The notes: a model not told the origin generated them from the sequence alone. Numbered from the stretch's first letter, positions 39,183 through 48,351 are shown. The stretch is DNA of 64,000 nt from SCTD01 sp963781675 (GCA_963781675.1 CAWAGF010000006.1:310001-374000); one strand, 5' to 3'. Numbers and translations are program-made.

Positions 39183-41275
39183 CAGTTGGTGTTCGTGGTC
39201 ATGCCCAGCTTCGAGAGGGACGCACGCGCGGCAGCCACCACGCGCTCGGCCGTGAGCCCGAACTGCTCGTAGAGCACGGAGTACGGGGCGCTCGCGCCGA
39301 AGTGCTCCAGCGCCACGCACTCGCCGTAGCCCCCGACCCACTCGTGCCAGCCCTGCGAGACGGCCGCCTCGACCGACACGCGCGCCTGGACGTCGGTCGG
39401 GAAGACGGTGCGCTTGTACGCCTCGTCCTGCGCGCGGAACCACTCGACGCAGGGCATCGACACCACGCGGGTCGGGATGCCCTCGGCCTCGAGCGCCTCC
39501 TGCGCGGCGACGCAGATCTGCACCTCGGAGCCGGTGCCGACGAGCAGCACCTGCGGGGCGCCGTCGCTGGCGTCGCGCAGGACGTACGCGCCGCGCGCCG
39601 TGCCCTCGGCGGAGCCGAAGACGGTGCGGTCGAACGTGGGGACGTTCTGGCGCGTCAGGCAGATGCCGGCCGGCCGGTCCGTCGTCTCGAGGATGGTGCG
39701 CCAGGCGACGGCCGTCTCGTTCGCGTCCGCCGGTCGCACGACGTCCAGGCCCGGCACGGCACGCAGCGAGGCCAGGTGCTCGATCGGCTGGTGCGTCGGG
39801 CCGTCCTCGCCCAGGCCGATCGAGTCGTGCGTCCACACGTAGGTGACCGGCAGGCCCATCAGCGCGGCGAGCCGCACGGCGCCGCGCATGTAGTCGCTGA
39901 ACACGAGGAACGTGCCGCCGTAGACGCGGGTGCCGCCGTGCAGGGCGATGCCGTTCATGACGGCGCCCATGGCGTGCTCGCGGATGCCGAAGTGCAGCGT
40001 CCGGCCGTACGGGTCGGCGCCCGCCAGCGGGTTGCCCTCCGGCAGGAAGGAGCTGTCCTCGTCGATCGTCGTGTTGTTGCTCTCGGCGAGGTCGGCCGAG
40101 CCGCCCCACAGCTCCGGGACGACCGCGCCGAGGGAGGCCAGCACCTTGCCGCTGGCCTTGCGGGTCGCGACGCCCTTCTGGTCGGCCTCGAACTCCGGCA
40201 GCGCGGCGGCCCAGCCGTCCGGCAGGCGGCGGGCCTGCAGGCGGTCGTGCAGCGCCTTGCGCTCCGGGCTGCCGGCGGCCCACGCGTCGTACTGCTCCTG
40301 CCAGGCGGCGTGCGCCGCGCGGCCGCGCTCGAGGACCCCGCGGGCGTGCTGCACGACCTCCTCGGGGGCGTAGAACGTGGTGTCCGGCGGGAAGCCGATG
40401 GCCTCCTTGGTCAGCCGCACCTCGTCCTCGCCGAGGGCCGCGCCGTGGGCCTTGCCGGTGTTCTGCAGGTTCGGGGCGGGGTAGCCGATGATCGTCCGCA
40501 TCGCGATGAAGCTCGGCCGGTCGGTCGTGTCGCGGGCGCGCACCAGCGCGGCGTGCAGCTCGTCGACGTCGTTGCCGTCCTCGACGCGCTGGACGTGCCA
40601 GCCGTAGGCCTCGTACCGCGCGGGGACGTCCTCGGAGAAGGCGGTCTGCGTGTCGCCCTCGATGGAGATGTGGTTGTCGTCGTAGAGCACGACGAGGTTG
40701 CCGAGCCGCTGGTGGCCGGCGAGCGAGGACGCCTCGGCGCTGATGCCCTCCTCGAGGTCCCCGTCGGAGGCGATGCACCAGATGGTGTGGTCGAAGGGCG
40801 ACGCGCCCGCGGGGGCGTCCGGGTCGAGCAGGCCGCGCTCGTAGCGCGCTGCCATGGCCATGCCCACGGCGTTGCCGACGCCCTGGCCGAGCGGGCCGGT
40901 GGTGACCTCGACACCGGGGGTGTGCCCGTGCTCGGGGTGGCCGGGGGTCAGCGAGCCCCACTGCCGCAGGTGCGCGAGGTCCTCGACGGTCAGGCCGTAG
41001 CCGGAAAGGAAGAGCTGGACGTACAGCGTCAGCGAGGTGTGCCCGCAGGACAGCACGAAGCGGTCGCGCCCGGTCCAGTCCGGGTCGCTCGGGTCGTGGC
41101 GCAGCAGGCGCTGGTAGATCAGGTACGCGGCGGGCGCCAGGCTCATGGCCGTGCCGGGGTGGCCCGAGCCCGCGGCCTCGACGGCGTCCATGGCGAGGGC
41201 GCGGGACACCTCGACGGCCTGGCGGTCGAGGTCGGTCCACTCCAGCGTCGGGGCGTCGGTGTCGGGAGAGCTCAT
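39182..41275 (-). CDS. tkt: Transketolase
   Basis: Thiamine-diphosphate enzyme of the pentose phosphate pathway; 697 residues. Motifs: AAGSGHPGTAMSLAPAAYLI at the N-terminus, the ThDP/metal site CIASDGDLEEGISAEASSLA ending in the asparagine of DDNHISI, the central PELWGGSADLAESNNT and the pyrimidine domain FGIREHAMGAVMNGIALHGG. The frame is intact throughout, unlike its operon neighbours. ATG 41275 is preferred over the further in-frame starts upstream because GAAGGCGACC precedes it. First gene of the minus-strand operon, divergent from ctaB. Confidence 0.96.
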   Translation of the reverse strand: MSSPDTDAPTLEWTDLDRQAVEVSRALAMDAVEAAGSGHPGTAMSLAPAAYLIYQRLLRHDPSDPDWTGRDRFVLSCGHTSLTLYVQLFLSGYGLTVEDLAHLRQWGSLTPGHPEHGHTPGVEVTTGPLGQGVGNAVGMAMAARYERGLLDPDAPAGASPFDHTIWCIASDGDLEEGISAEASSLAGHQRLGNLVVLYDDNHISIEGDTQTAFSEDVPARYEAYGWHVQRVEDGNDVDELHAALVRARDTTDRPSFIAMRTIIGYPAPNLQNTGKAHGAALGEDEVRLTKEAIGFPPDTTFYAPEEVVQHARGVLERGRAAHAAWQEQYDAWAAGSPERKALHDRLQARRLPDGWAAALPEFEADQKGVATRKASGKVLASLGAVVPELWGGSADLAESNNTTIDEDSSFLPEGNPLAGADPYGRTLHFGIREHAMGAVMNGIALHGGTRVYGGTFLVFSDYMRGAVRLAALMGLPVTYVWTHDSIGLGEDGPTHQPIEHLASLRAVPGLDVVRPADANETAVAWRTILETTDRPAGICLTRQNVPTFDRTVFGSAEGTARGAYVLRDASDGAPQVLLVGTGSEVQICVAAQEALEAEGIPTRVVSMPCVEWFRAQDEAYKRTVFPTDVQARVSVEAAVSQGWHEWVGGYGECVALEHFGASAPYSVLYEQFGLTAERVVAAARASLSKLGMTTNTN

Positions 41276-41395
41276 GCGGCTGCGGTCGCCTTCGTCGAGG
41301 GGCTGTCCAGTGATCATCTGGAACCTATCCCCAGCCGTTCCCCGGACGGCGTCGGGCAACCGGGCAGCCGGCAGGCCACGACCGGAGCCCGTCGG

Positions 41396-41407
41396 TAGAC
41401 TCGGCCC
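41396..41407 (+). promoter_or_regulatory. ctaB leaderless promoter (-10 TAGACT)
   Basis: TAGACT at 41396-41401 lies six nucleotides before the ctaB GTG (41408), the same spacing as for uvrC and sufR. There is no Shine-Dalgarno, so translation should begin on the first transcribed base. Confidence 0.55.
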
Positions 41408-42331
41408 GTGACGACGCTCGCGGACCCGACCGCTCCGCCGGCGCCCGCGACCCGTTCGGTGCGCGCCACCGTCGGCGCCTACGTCGCGCTCACCAAGCCC
41501 CGCATCATCGAGCTCCTGCTCGTCACGACGGTGCCGACGATGGTGCTCGCCGAGCAGGGCATGCCCTCGCTCCGGCTCGTGCTCGTCACGCTCGTCGGCG
41601 GGTCGCTGGCGGCCGGCAGCGCCAACGCTCTGAACTGCTACTACGACCGCGACATCGACGTGGTCATGCACCGCACGTCGCGGCGTCCGCTCGCTCAGCG
41701 CAGCGTCCCGCCGTTCAACGCGCTGGTCTTCGGCCTGGTGCTGGGCGTGCTGTCCTTCGTCGGCCTCGCTCTGACGACGAACCTGCTGTCGGCCGTGCTG
41801 GCCGTCGCGGCGATCGCCTTCTACGTCCTCGTCTACACGATGCTGCTCAAGCGGCGGACGTCTCAGAACATCGTCTGGGGCGGCGCCGCGGGCTGCATGC
41901 CGGTGCTCATCGGCTGGTCCGCCGTGACCGGCGAGGTGGGCTGGCCGGCCGTGGCGCTGTTCATGGTCATCTTCTTCTGGACGCCGCCGCACTTCTGGGC
42001 GCTGGCCATGCGCTTCAAGGACGACTACGCCGCCGCCGCGGTCCCGATGCTGCCGGTCGTCGCCGCGCCCGCCGTGGTGGCCTCGCGGATCGTCGCCTAC
42101 TCCTGGGCGATGGTCCTCACCTCGCTGCTGCTCGTGGCGCCGCTCGGCCCGTCCGGACCGGTCTACGGCGTCAGCGCCGTCCTGCTCGGCGCAGCCTTCC
42201 TGCGCGAGGCGCATCTCCTGCAGCGCCGGGTGCGGCGCGGCGACGAGGCCAGCCCCATGCGGCTGTTCCACTGGTCGATCACCTACCTCGCGCTGCTGTT
42301 CCTCGCGGTCGCGGTCGACGCACTGCTCTGA
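41408..42331 (+). CDS. ctaB: Protoheme IX farnesyltransferase (heme O synthase)
   Basis: Membrane UbiA-family prenyltransferase that makes heme O for aa3-type cytochrome oxidase; 307 residues, about nine helices. The prenyl-diphosphate/Mg site NCYYDRDIDVVMHRTSRRPL is complete, with the second acidic site in FWTPPHFWALAMRFKDDY. KPRIIELLLVTTVPTM near the N-terminus is diagnostic. GTG 41408 fits a leaderless transcript. The TGA shares one base with the following ATP-grasp gene (TGATG). ctaA, encoding the next step, is convergent 0.8 kb away. Confidence 0.96.
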   Translation: MTTLADPTAPPAPATRSVRATVGAYVALTKPRIIELLLVTTVPTMVLAEQGMPSLRLVLVTLVGGSLAAGSANALNCYYDRDIDVVMHRTSRRPLAQRSVPPFNALVFGLVLGVLSFVGLALTTNLLSAVLAVAAIAFYVLVYTMLLKRRTSQNIVWGGAAGCMPVLIGWSAVTGEVGWPAVALFMVIFFWTPPHFWALAMRFKDDYAAAAVPMLPVVAAPAVVASRIVAYSWAMVLTSLLLVAPLGPSGPVYGVSAVLLGAAFLREAHLLQRRVRRGDEASPMRLFHWSITYLALLFLAVAVDALL

Positions 42332-43161
42332 TGCGCCCGCGCGTCGCGCTCGCCACCTTCGACGGCTTCCCCGAGCTGTACGACGACGACCGGCTGGCGC
42401 TCGGGCCGCTGCACGACGCGGGCGTCGACGCGGTGCCCGTCGTGTGGGACGCGGGCGCGGACTGGTCGTCGTACGACCTGGTGGTCGTGCGCTCGACGTG
42501 GGACTACACGCTGCGCCGCGAGCAGTTCCTCGACTGGGCATCGGGCGTGCCGCGGCTGCACAACCCGTTCGAGGTGCTCGCCTGGAACACCGACAAGCGC
42601 TACCTCTCCGAGCTGGCCGCGGCGGGCGTCCCCGTCGTGCCGACGACCTTCGTCGCGCCCGGTGAGCCGTTCGAGGTGCCGTCGTACGAGCACGTGGTCA
42701 AGCCGACCGTCAGCGCGGGGGCGCGGGACACCCGGCGCTTCGCCGCGGGGGAGTCCAGCCAGGCGCACGCGCAGGCGCTGCTCGAGGCCGGGCGCACGGT
42801 GATGGTCCAGCCGTACCAGGCGGCGGTCGACGACGCCGGCGAGACCGCGCTGCTGTCGTTCCTGGGCGAGCACAGCCACGCCGCCCGCAAGGACCCGGTG
42901 CTCGTGCCGACGCTCGCCGACCCGCACGACGTGGCGATCACGCCGCGCACCGCGTCGGAGGCCGAGCGCGCGGTGGCGCGGGCGGCGCTGGCCTGCGTGC
43001 CGGTCGACGGTCCGCTGCTCTACGCCCGGGTCGACGTGGTCCCCGGCCCGGACGGCCAGCCGCTGCTGATGGAGCTCGAGGTCACCGAGCCGTGCCTGTT
43101 CTTCGGCCAGGCGCCGGGGTCCGCGGAGCGCTTCGCTGCTGCGGTGCGCTCGCTCCTCTAG
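42331..43161 (+). CDS. ATP-grasp domain protein of unknown specificity
   Basis: A 276-residue ATP-grasp ligase-like protein. An N-terminal pre-ATP-grasp domain (VALATFDGFPELYDDDRLAL, DLVVVRSTWDYTLRREQFLD) is followed by the ATP-binding segment HVVKPTVSAGARDTRRFA, MVQPYQAA, and the metal-ligand region LYARVDVV and LMELEVTEPCLFF with Asp and Glu. It resembles the RimK/glutathione-synthetase side of the family, which joins amino acids to carboxylates. It is translationally coupled to ctaB and ends over the ctaA stop (4-bp CTAG overlap). Substrates are unknown; no peptide precursor gene is adjacent. Confidence 0.8.
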   Translation: MRPRVALATFDGFPELYDDDRLALGPLHDAGVDAVPVVWDAGADWSSYDLVVVRSTWDYTLRREQFLDWASGVPRLHNPFEVLAWNTDKRYLSELAAAGVPVVPTTFVAPGEPFEVPSYEHVVKPTVSAGARDTRRFAAGESSQAHAQALLEAGRTVMVQPYQAAVDDAGETALLSFLGEHSHAARKDPVLVPTLADPHDVAITPRTASEAERAVARAALACVPVDGPLLYARVDVVPGPDGQPLLMELEVTEPCLFFGQAPGSAERFAAAVRSLL

Positions 43162-44084
43162 AGCAGCAGGCTCTCCCGGACCGGCACCGGCTCGGGCTCG
43201 GTCGCCTCCTCGAGCGGTCCGCGGTCGCGCAGCGCGAGGACGGCGTGCACCGCCGCGACGGTGACGAGGCAGGCGCCGAGCAGGTGCAGCGCGACCAGCG
43301 GCACCGGCAGGTCGGTGAAGTACTGCACGAAGCCCAGCACGCCCTGGCTCAGCTCGACCGCGAGCAGGACGCCCATGGCGCGCGACGGCCCGCCGGTGGC
43401 CTTGAGGGCGGCCCAGAAGGCGGCGGTCAGGCCGACGAGCAGGAAGACGAGGTCGGCGTGCAGCTGGCTGACGCTCTCCGGGTCGAAGCCGGTGCGTGCC
43501 GCCGCGCTGTCGCCGGAGTGCGGGCCGCTGCCGGTCACGAGCGTGCCGGCGACCAGGGTGGTCCCGACGAGGACGAGCAGCCCGGTGCCGAGGCGCTGCA
43601 GCGGCCGCCCGACCAGCGGGCGCGGCGGCAGGTCGCCCTCGCGCGCGCGCTGGTGCAGCACCACCGCCAGCGCGATCAGCGTGCTGGACACGAGGAAGTG
43701 GCCCATGACGGTCCACGGGTTCAGGCTCGTGAGCACGGTGATGCCGCCGAGGACGGCCTGCGCGGGGATGCCGAGCAGGACGAGCACGGCCAGCAGGCGC
43801 AGGCCGGGACGGCGCGGCCGCTGGCGCCAGACCGCGACGGTGCCGGCGACCACGACCGCGAGCAGCACGAAGGTCAGCAGCCGGTTGCCGAACTCGATCA
43901 GGCCGTGGCCGGCGTACTCCGCGGTCGGCGTGTAGGTCGCGTCGGTGCAGCGCGGCCAGGTCGGGCAGCCGAGCCCGCTGGACGTCAGGCGCACCGCGCC
44001 ACCCGTGACGACGATGGCGCTGTTGGCGACGACGCTCGCCAGCGCGAGCCGGCGGACGGTGCGCGGCGTCGGGCGGGGGAGCAC
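43158..44084 (-). CDS. ctaA: Heme A synthase (COX15/CtaA)
   Basis: Membrane monooxygenase converting heme O to heme A; 308 residues with eight helices. Conserved features are GGAVRLTSSGLGCPTWPRC near the N-terminus with its cysteine pair, heme-ligand histidines in HGLIEFGNRLLTF, TVMGHFLVSST, VSQLHADLVF and VALHLLGACLV, and TLVTGSGPHSGD. The C-terminal 20 residues are acidic and variable. GTG/ATG near 44084 is the start, 51 bp from the divergent TupA-like gene. Acts after CtaB for cytochrome aa3. Confidence 0.94.
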   Translation of the reverse strand: MLPRPTPRTVRRLALASVVANSAIVVTGGAVRLTSSGLGCPTWPRCTDATYTPTAEYAGHGLIEFGNRLLTFVLLAVVVAGTVAVWRQRPRRPGLRLLAVLVLLGIPAQAVLGGITVLTSLNPWTVMGHFLVSSTLIALAVVLHQRAREGDLPPRPLVGRPLQRLGTGLLVLVGTTLVAGTLVTGSGPHSGDSAAARTGFDPESVSQLHADLVFLLVGLTAAFWAALKATGGPSRAMGVLLAVELSQGVLGFVQYFTDLPVPLVALHLLGACLVTVAAVHAVLALRDRGPLEEATEPEPVPVRESLLL

Positions 44085-44135
44085 GCGCTCAGCCTAGGGC
44101 GGCAGGATGGCCCCGTGCCTGTTGGGAGCGTGTCC

Positions 44136-45032
44136 GTGAAGCCGTGGACCAAGCCCGGCGCGCGCCGCAACCGCAGCCGCGTCGTGCGGTGGGCGCGGCT
44201 GTGGCGGACCCGCCGACCGGTGACCTTCACCGAGAAGGTCCGCTACAAGATGCTTCGCGACCACCGGCCGCTCCAGGTGGTCTTCGCGGACAAGGCGGCG
44301 ATGCGGTCCTACGTCGCCGCGACGGTCGGGGAGCAGCACCTGCCGCGGCTGGTCGCCCTGCTCGACGACCCGGCGGCGCTGCGGGACCTGGCGCTGCCGG
44401 ACGCGTGCGTCGTGAAGCCGACGCACGGCAGCGGCGCCTGCGTCGTCGTCTCGCCCGCCGCCCCGGCCGACGCGCGGCTGCCGACGCCAGAGCACGGCTG
44501 GGTCTACGCGCACGTGCGGTCTGGCGATCCCGCACAGCTCGCGGCGATCGCCGAGGGCTGGTGCAGCAGGACGTACGGCCGGGGCCCGAACCACGAGTGG
44601 GCGTACGGCCAGGTCCGCCCGCGGGTGCTCGTCGAGGAGCTGCTGCGCGGTCCGGACGGCGGGCCGCCGGCCGACCACAAGCTGCTCGTCTTCCACGGCC
44701 GCTGCCGCTTCGTGCAGGTCGACGAGGGGAGGTTCGGCACCCACACGACCGACTTCCTGGACCGCGACTGGACGCCGCTGGACCTCGTCGGCGGGCACCC
44801 GCGCGCGAGCGCCCCGCCACCGCGCCCGGCCGCGCTGGAAGAGGCGCTCGACCTGGCGGAGCGGCTCGGCGCCGGGACCGACTTCGTGCGCGTCGACCTG
44901 TTCGTGCTCCCGGACCGGGTGGTGGTCGGCGAGCTGACGAGCAGCCCGGCGGGGGGCGACAGCCCGTTCGACCCGCCGCACTGGGACGCCGTCTTCGGCG
45001 AGACCTGGACGGTGCCGCGCCGCTACCGCTGA
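44136..45032 (+). CDS. TupA-like ATP-grasp protein
   Basis: 298 residues resembling the TupA-like ATP-grasp family named after teichuronopeptide synthesis, often found with glycan-modification genes. Typical sequence: RPVTFTEKVRYKMLRDHRP and FADKAAMRSYVAATVGEQHL near the N-terminus, CVVKPTHGSGACVVVSPA (ATP loop lysine), VLVEELL, DHKLLVFHGRCRFVQVD and FVRVDLFVLPDRVVVGELT with the metal ligands. GTG 44136 (MKPWTKPGAR) is chosen since GGGAG lies 7 nt upstream; earlier GTGs at 44115 and 44130 fit less well. A cell-surface polymer role is an inference from the family. Confidence 0.75.
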   Translation: MKPWTKPGARRNRSRVVRWARLWRTRRPVTFTEKVRYKMLRDHRPLQVVFADKAAMRSYVAATVGEQHLPRLVALLDDPAALRDLALPDACVVKPTHGSGACVVVSPAAPADARLPTPEHGWVYAHVRSGDPAQLAAIAEGWCSRTYGRGPNHEWAYGQVRPRVLVEELLRGPDGGPPADHKLLVFHGRCRFVQVDEGRFGTHTTDFLDRDWTPLDLVGGHPRASAPPPRPAALEEALDLAERLGAGTDFVRVDLFVLPDRVVVGELTSSPAGGDSPFDPPHWDAVFGETWTVPRRYR

Positions 45033-45036
45033 GCGG

Positions 45037-46623
45037 TCAGGCCGTGCGGCGGCGTCGCAGTAGGCCGCCCGCGACGAGCAGCGCGAGCGCCGCGACGCCG
45101 GGCACCACCCCGGAGCCGGTCGCCGGCAGGCCCGCACCGCCGCCACCGGGGCGCGGGGCCGGCTCGTCCTGCACCGGGGGTGCGGCGGGCGCGGGAGCGC
45201 CGGGGGCCGGAGCCGCCGCCAGCAGGGCGCTCGGCCCGCTGGTCTGCTTGGCCCACACGACCTGGCCGTCGCCGGCCTGGGGCTGGTCGTCGTCGGCGTA
45301 GGCCACCTGCGCGAGGCCGTCCGGGCCGATGGCGAGCTCGAAGAAGTCGAGCAGGCTGCGGTCGCCGCCGAGCACGCAGAGCAGGCCGTTCAGGCAGATG
45401 TCGCCGGTGTGGATCGGGTCGGGCGAGATGTCGCCGCGGCTGATGACCGGGCTGTCGGTGTCGGCGCCGCGCACCTGCGCGAAGTGCACGTTCCAGACGC
45501 TCGCGGGGTCGTCGGCGTTGGCGCCGTTCTCCGTGCCGTACCAGGCCAGGTCCAGCACACCGGGCGCTCCGGCCGCCCCCGTCGCGTAGATCTGCGCGCC
45601 CTTCGCCATCGGCGCGTCGTCGACCCGCAACGGCTCGCTCCACGTGGCCGCCTTGTCCTTGGACACCACGTAGTACGTGTGGAAGTTGCCCGGCGACTCC
45701 CGGTCGGAGTTGAACAGCAGGTAGACGTTGCCGGCGGCGTCGATCGTCCCCCAGGGGAAGATCGCCCCGTTGGCGACGTCGCCGGTGTCCACGACGGCGT
45801 ACCGGTTGCTGAAGGCGCTGTCGTTCGCGCCCTTGTGCGCCACGACGATGCCCCGGGTCGGGCCGAACGGCGGGGTGCCCTGCGTGAGGTTGCTCTCGGC
45901 GTTCGAGATCGAGTAGAGGACGTAGAGGTCCTGGTCGTCCGGGCTCACGAGGATCGGGCCGCTGAACGTGTTGACGCCCTGGTCGAGCAGCGACGCCGGG
46001 TCGCCCTCGGCCGGGGTCGTCGCCGCGCCAGGAGCGGCCACCTGGTCCGTCCCGGTCACCGGCAGCGCTGCGTCCGTCTCCGGCCAGGTCAGGCCGCCGT
46101 CGGTGCTGCGGGCGTAGAGCTCCGCCTCGGCCACGAAGTCGTGGTAGACGAGGTAGACCGTCTCGCCGTCGCTGGTGTGCGCCAGCCACTGCCGGTCCTG
46201 CTCGATGCCCGCGGTCTCCTCGCCCTTCCACGTCGCGCCGAAGTCCTCGGAGTAGCGCACCGCGCTGTCGACGACCTCCAGGTCCACGTTGATCAGCCGG
46301 CCGTTCGGCAGGAAGTCCAGCTCGCAGTCGCCGCCGCCGTTGGCGCTGTTCGTGTGCGACGTGCCGAACGTGCGGCCGTCGTCGCCCGAGAACCAGTCGC
46401 TCGTCTCGCCGGCGCCGCCCGGCACGCAGACGGCGATGTGCCCGTCGCGCGCTACCGCGAGCGACGGCTCGCCGTAGGCGCCCTGGTCCTGGAGCACGGT
46501 CGTCCGGAAGACGAAGGCGTCCGTCCCGGTGCGGGCGGCGCCGGAGGCAGGTGCGCCGAGGGCGACCGTGGCGAGGCCGAGCGCAGCGACGACGAGGGCG
46601 GCCGGGCCGCGGCGAGCGAGCAT
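45037..46623 (-). CDS. Cell-wall-anchored Asp-box (sialidase-like propeller) protein with LPATG sorting signal
   Basis: A secreted surface protein of 528 residues. Signal peptide about 1-29 (cleavage near ASGAA). Repeated Asp-box motifs YSEDFGATW, STDGGLTW, FSGDDGRTF and SKDKAATW indicate a BNR-type beta-propeller, but the sialidase arginine triad is not evident, so glycosidase activity is doubtful. After a Pro/Ala linker the C-terminus carries LPATG, a hydrophobic helix and RRRRTA: a sortase substrate. No sortase gene is in the window. Convergent with the TupA-like gene, 5 bp apart. Confidence 0.82.
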   Translation of the reverse strand: MLARRGPAALVVAALGLATVALGAPASGAARTGTDAFVFRTTVLQDQGAYGEPSLAVARDGHIAVCVPGGAGETSDWFSGDDGRTFGTSHTNSANGGGDCELDFLPNGRLINVDLEVVDSAVRYSEDFGATWKGEETAGIEQDRQWLAHTSDGETVYLVYHDFVAEAELYARSTDGGLTWPETDAALPVTGTDQVAAPGAATTPAEGDPASLLDQGVNTFSGPILVSPDDQDLYVLYSISNAESNLTQGTPPFGPTRGIVVAHKGANDSAFSNRYAVVDTGDVANGAIFPWGTIDAAGNVYLLFNSDRESPGNFHTYYVVSKDKAATWSEPLRVDDAPMAKGAQIYATGAAGAPGVLDLAWYGTENGANADDPASVWNVHFAQVRGADTDSPVISRGDISPDPIHTGDICLNGLLCVLGGDRSLLDFFELAIGPDGLAQVAYADDDQPQAGDGQVVWAKQTSGPSALLAAAPAPGAPAPAAPPVQDEPAPRPGGGGAGLPATGSGVVPGVAALALLVAGGLLRRRRTA

Positions 46624-46660
46624 GCGGCGGACCGTACGCCTGTGCGGGCCGCTCCGGGCG

Positions 46661-47437
46661 CTACTCCCAGCGGAACAGCCGGCTGGCCGCGGCGAGCGAG
46701 AGCACGGCCCACACGGCGAGCGCCGCGAGGTCGCGCAGCGGCAGGGCGACGCCGTCCACCAGGACCTCGCGCAGGCCGTGGCTGAGCGCCGCGGTGGGCA
46801 GCAGCGACAGGACGCTCTCGGCGGGCCCGAAGGCCGACACCGGGAACAGCACGCCGCCCAGCACGAGCAGCACGAACCAGAGCAGGTTCGCGGCGGCCAG
46901 CGTGGTCAGGCCGCGCAACGTGCCGCCGAGCAGCAGCCCGAGGCCGCTGAAGGCCGCCGTGCCGAGCACGACCAGGGCGACCACCGACAGCACTGACCCG
47001 CGGGGGTGCCAGCCCAGGGCGAGGCCGACGAGGCTGAGCAGCGTCACCTGGAGCAGCTCGACGACCAGCACGGCCGAGGTCTTGGCCAGCAGCAGGACCG
47101 ACCGCGGCAGCGGGGTGGCGCCCAGGCGCTTGAGCACGCCGTACTGCCGCTCGAAGCCGACGCCGATCGCCTGGCCGGTGAAGGCGGTCGACATGACCGC
47201 CAGCGCGAGGACGCCCGGCACGAAGAAGTCCGCGCGGCCGCCGTCGTCCACCGGGATGAACGGGATCGTGATGAGCACGACGAGCAGGCCGAGCGGGATC
47301 ACCAGGCTGAGCAGCACCTGCTCGCCGTTGCGCAGGACGAGCTTGAGCTCCGCGACCGCCTGCGCGGCCAGCATGCGGGGGAGCGGAGCGGCTCCTGGGG
47401 CGGGGGCCAGCGCGCCCGGGGTCCAGCTGCTGGTCAC
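46661..47437 (-). CDS. ABC-2 type exporter permease
   Basis: Membrane subunit of a two-gene ABC exporter; 258 residues, six helices. VAELKLVLRNGEQVLLSLVI begins the membrane domain, and the conserved FERQYGVLKRLGATPLPRSV loop is typical of ABC-2 (DrrB-like) permeases. GTG 47437 overlaps the ATPase stop by 4 bp (GTGA). In M. tuberculosis the equivalent place upstream of sufR also holds ABC exporter genes (Rv1456c-Rv1458c, from memory). The cargo is unknown. Confidence 0.88.
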   Translation of the reverse strand: MTSSWTPGALAPAPGAAPLPRMLAAQAVAELKLVLRNGEQVLLSLVIPLGLLVVLITIPFIPVDDGGRADFFVPGVLALAVMSTAFTGQAIGVGFERQYGVLKRLGATPLPRSVLLLAKTSAVLVVELLQVTLLSLVGLALGWHPRGSVLSVVALVVLGTAAFSGLGLLLGGTLRGLTTLAAANLLWFVLLVLGGVLFPVSAFGPAESVLSLLPTAALSHGLREVLVDGVALPLRDLAALAVWAVLSLAAASRLFRWE

Positions 47438-48351
47438 GTGCGGATCCCCTTGCCGGTCAGCTCGAGGAAGACGTCCTCCAGCGAGCGGCGCTCGATCTGC
47501 AGGTCGGCCGCCATGGCGTCGTTCGAGGCGCACCAGGCCGTGACGGTGGCCAGCAGCTGCGGGTCCATGAGGCCCTCCACGAGGTACTGCCCGGCCGGCG
47601 ACTCCTTGGCCGCGGAGCCGGCCGGCAGCGCGCTGAGCAGCTGGTCGAGGTCCAGCCCCGGGGTGGAGCGGAAGCGGAGCTGCCCGGCGGCGCCGCGGCT
47701 GGTGAGCTCGGCGACGGTCCCGGCCGCGACGACCCGTCCGTGGTCGACCACGACGACGTCGTCGGCCAGCCGCTCGGCCTCGTCCAGCAGGTGGGTCGTC
47801 AGGACGACGCTCACGCCGTCGTTGCGCAGCGCCTCCACGATGTCCCAGGTGGCGTGCCGGGCCTGCGGGTCGAGCCCGGCGGTCGGCTCGTCCAGGAAGA
47901 CCAGCTCGGGCCGCCCGACGATCGCCAGGCCGAGCGACAGGCGCTGCTGCTGGCCGCCGGACAGCCGGCGGTAGGGCGTGCGGGCCACCTCGACCAGCCC
48001 CAGCCGCTCCAGCAGCTCCGCCGGGTCGAGCGGGTGCGCGGCGTACGACGCGACCAGGCGCAGCATCTCCGCGCAGCGCAGGCCCGGGTAGGCGCCGCCC
48101 GTCTGCGGCATGACGCCGATGCGCGGACGCAGCGAGGCGTCGCGCGGGGACTGCCCCAGCACCCGCACCTCGCCGGCGTCCGGCGTGCGGAAGCCCTGGC
48201 AGATCTCGACGGTCGTGGTCTTGCCGGCGCCGTTCGGCCCGAGCAGCGCCAGCACCGTCCCGGGCCGGACCTGCAGGGACAGGTCGTCGACCACGGCGCG
48301 CCCGGAGTACCGCTTCACCAGGCCCTGCACGTCGAGAGCGGGCGCGGTCAC
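47434..48351 (-). CDS. ABC-2 type exporter ATP-binding protein
   Basis: ATPase of the exporter; 305 residues. Walker A LLGPNGAGKTTTVE (about 36-49), signature LSGGQQQRLSLGLA, Walker B LVFLDEPTAGLDP and switch His LTTHLLDEAERLAD are intact, in the DrrA-like subfamily, with a C-terminal domain to about 300 ending SLEDVFLELTGKGIRT. GTG 48351 is the start. It diverges from sufR with a 200-bp spacer containing a palindromic element and the SufR promoter. Confidence 0.92.
   Translation of the reverse strand: MTAPALDVQGLVKRYSGRAVVDDLSLQVRPGTVLALLGPNGAGKTTTVEICQGFRTPDAGEVRVLGQSPRDASLRPRIGVMPQTGGAYPGLRCAEMLRLVASYAAHPLDPAELLERLGLVEVARTPYRRLSGGQQQRLSLGLAIVGRPELVFLDEPTAGLDPQARHATWDIVEALRNDGVSVVLTTHLLDEAERLADDVVVVDHGRVVAAGTVAELTSRGAAGQLRFRSTPGLDLDQLLSALPAGSAAKESPAGQYLVEGLMDPQLLATVTAWCASNDAMAADLQIERRSLEDVFLELTGKGIRT

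Noticed and set aside
39182..42541. A 1119-codon frame extending tkt upstream
   Set aside because: The first 420 codons are antisense to ctaB and low in complexity; transketolase homology starts near ATG 41275.
42331..45032. A ribosomally synthesised peptide (graspetide-like) cluster around the ATP-grasp genes
   Set aside because: No small precursor ORF with Thr/Glu-rich core was visible next to either ATP-grasp gene, and the neighbours are heme synthesis and surface protein genes.
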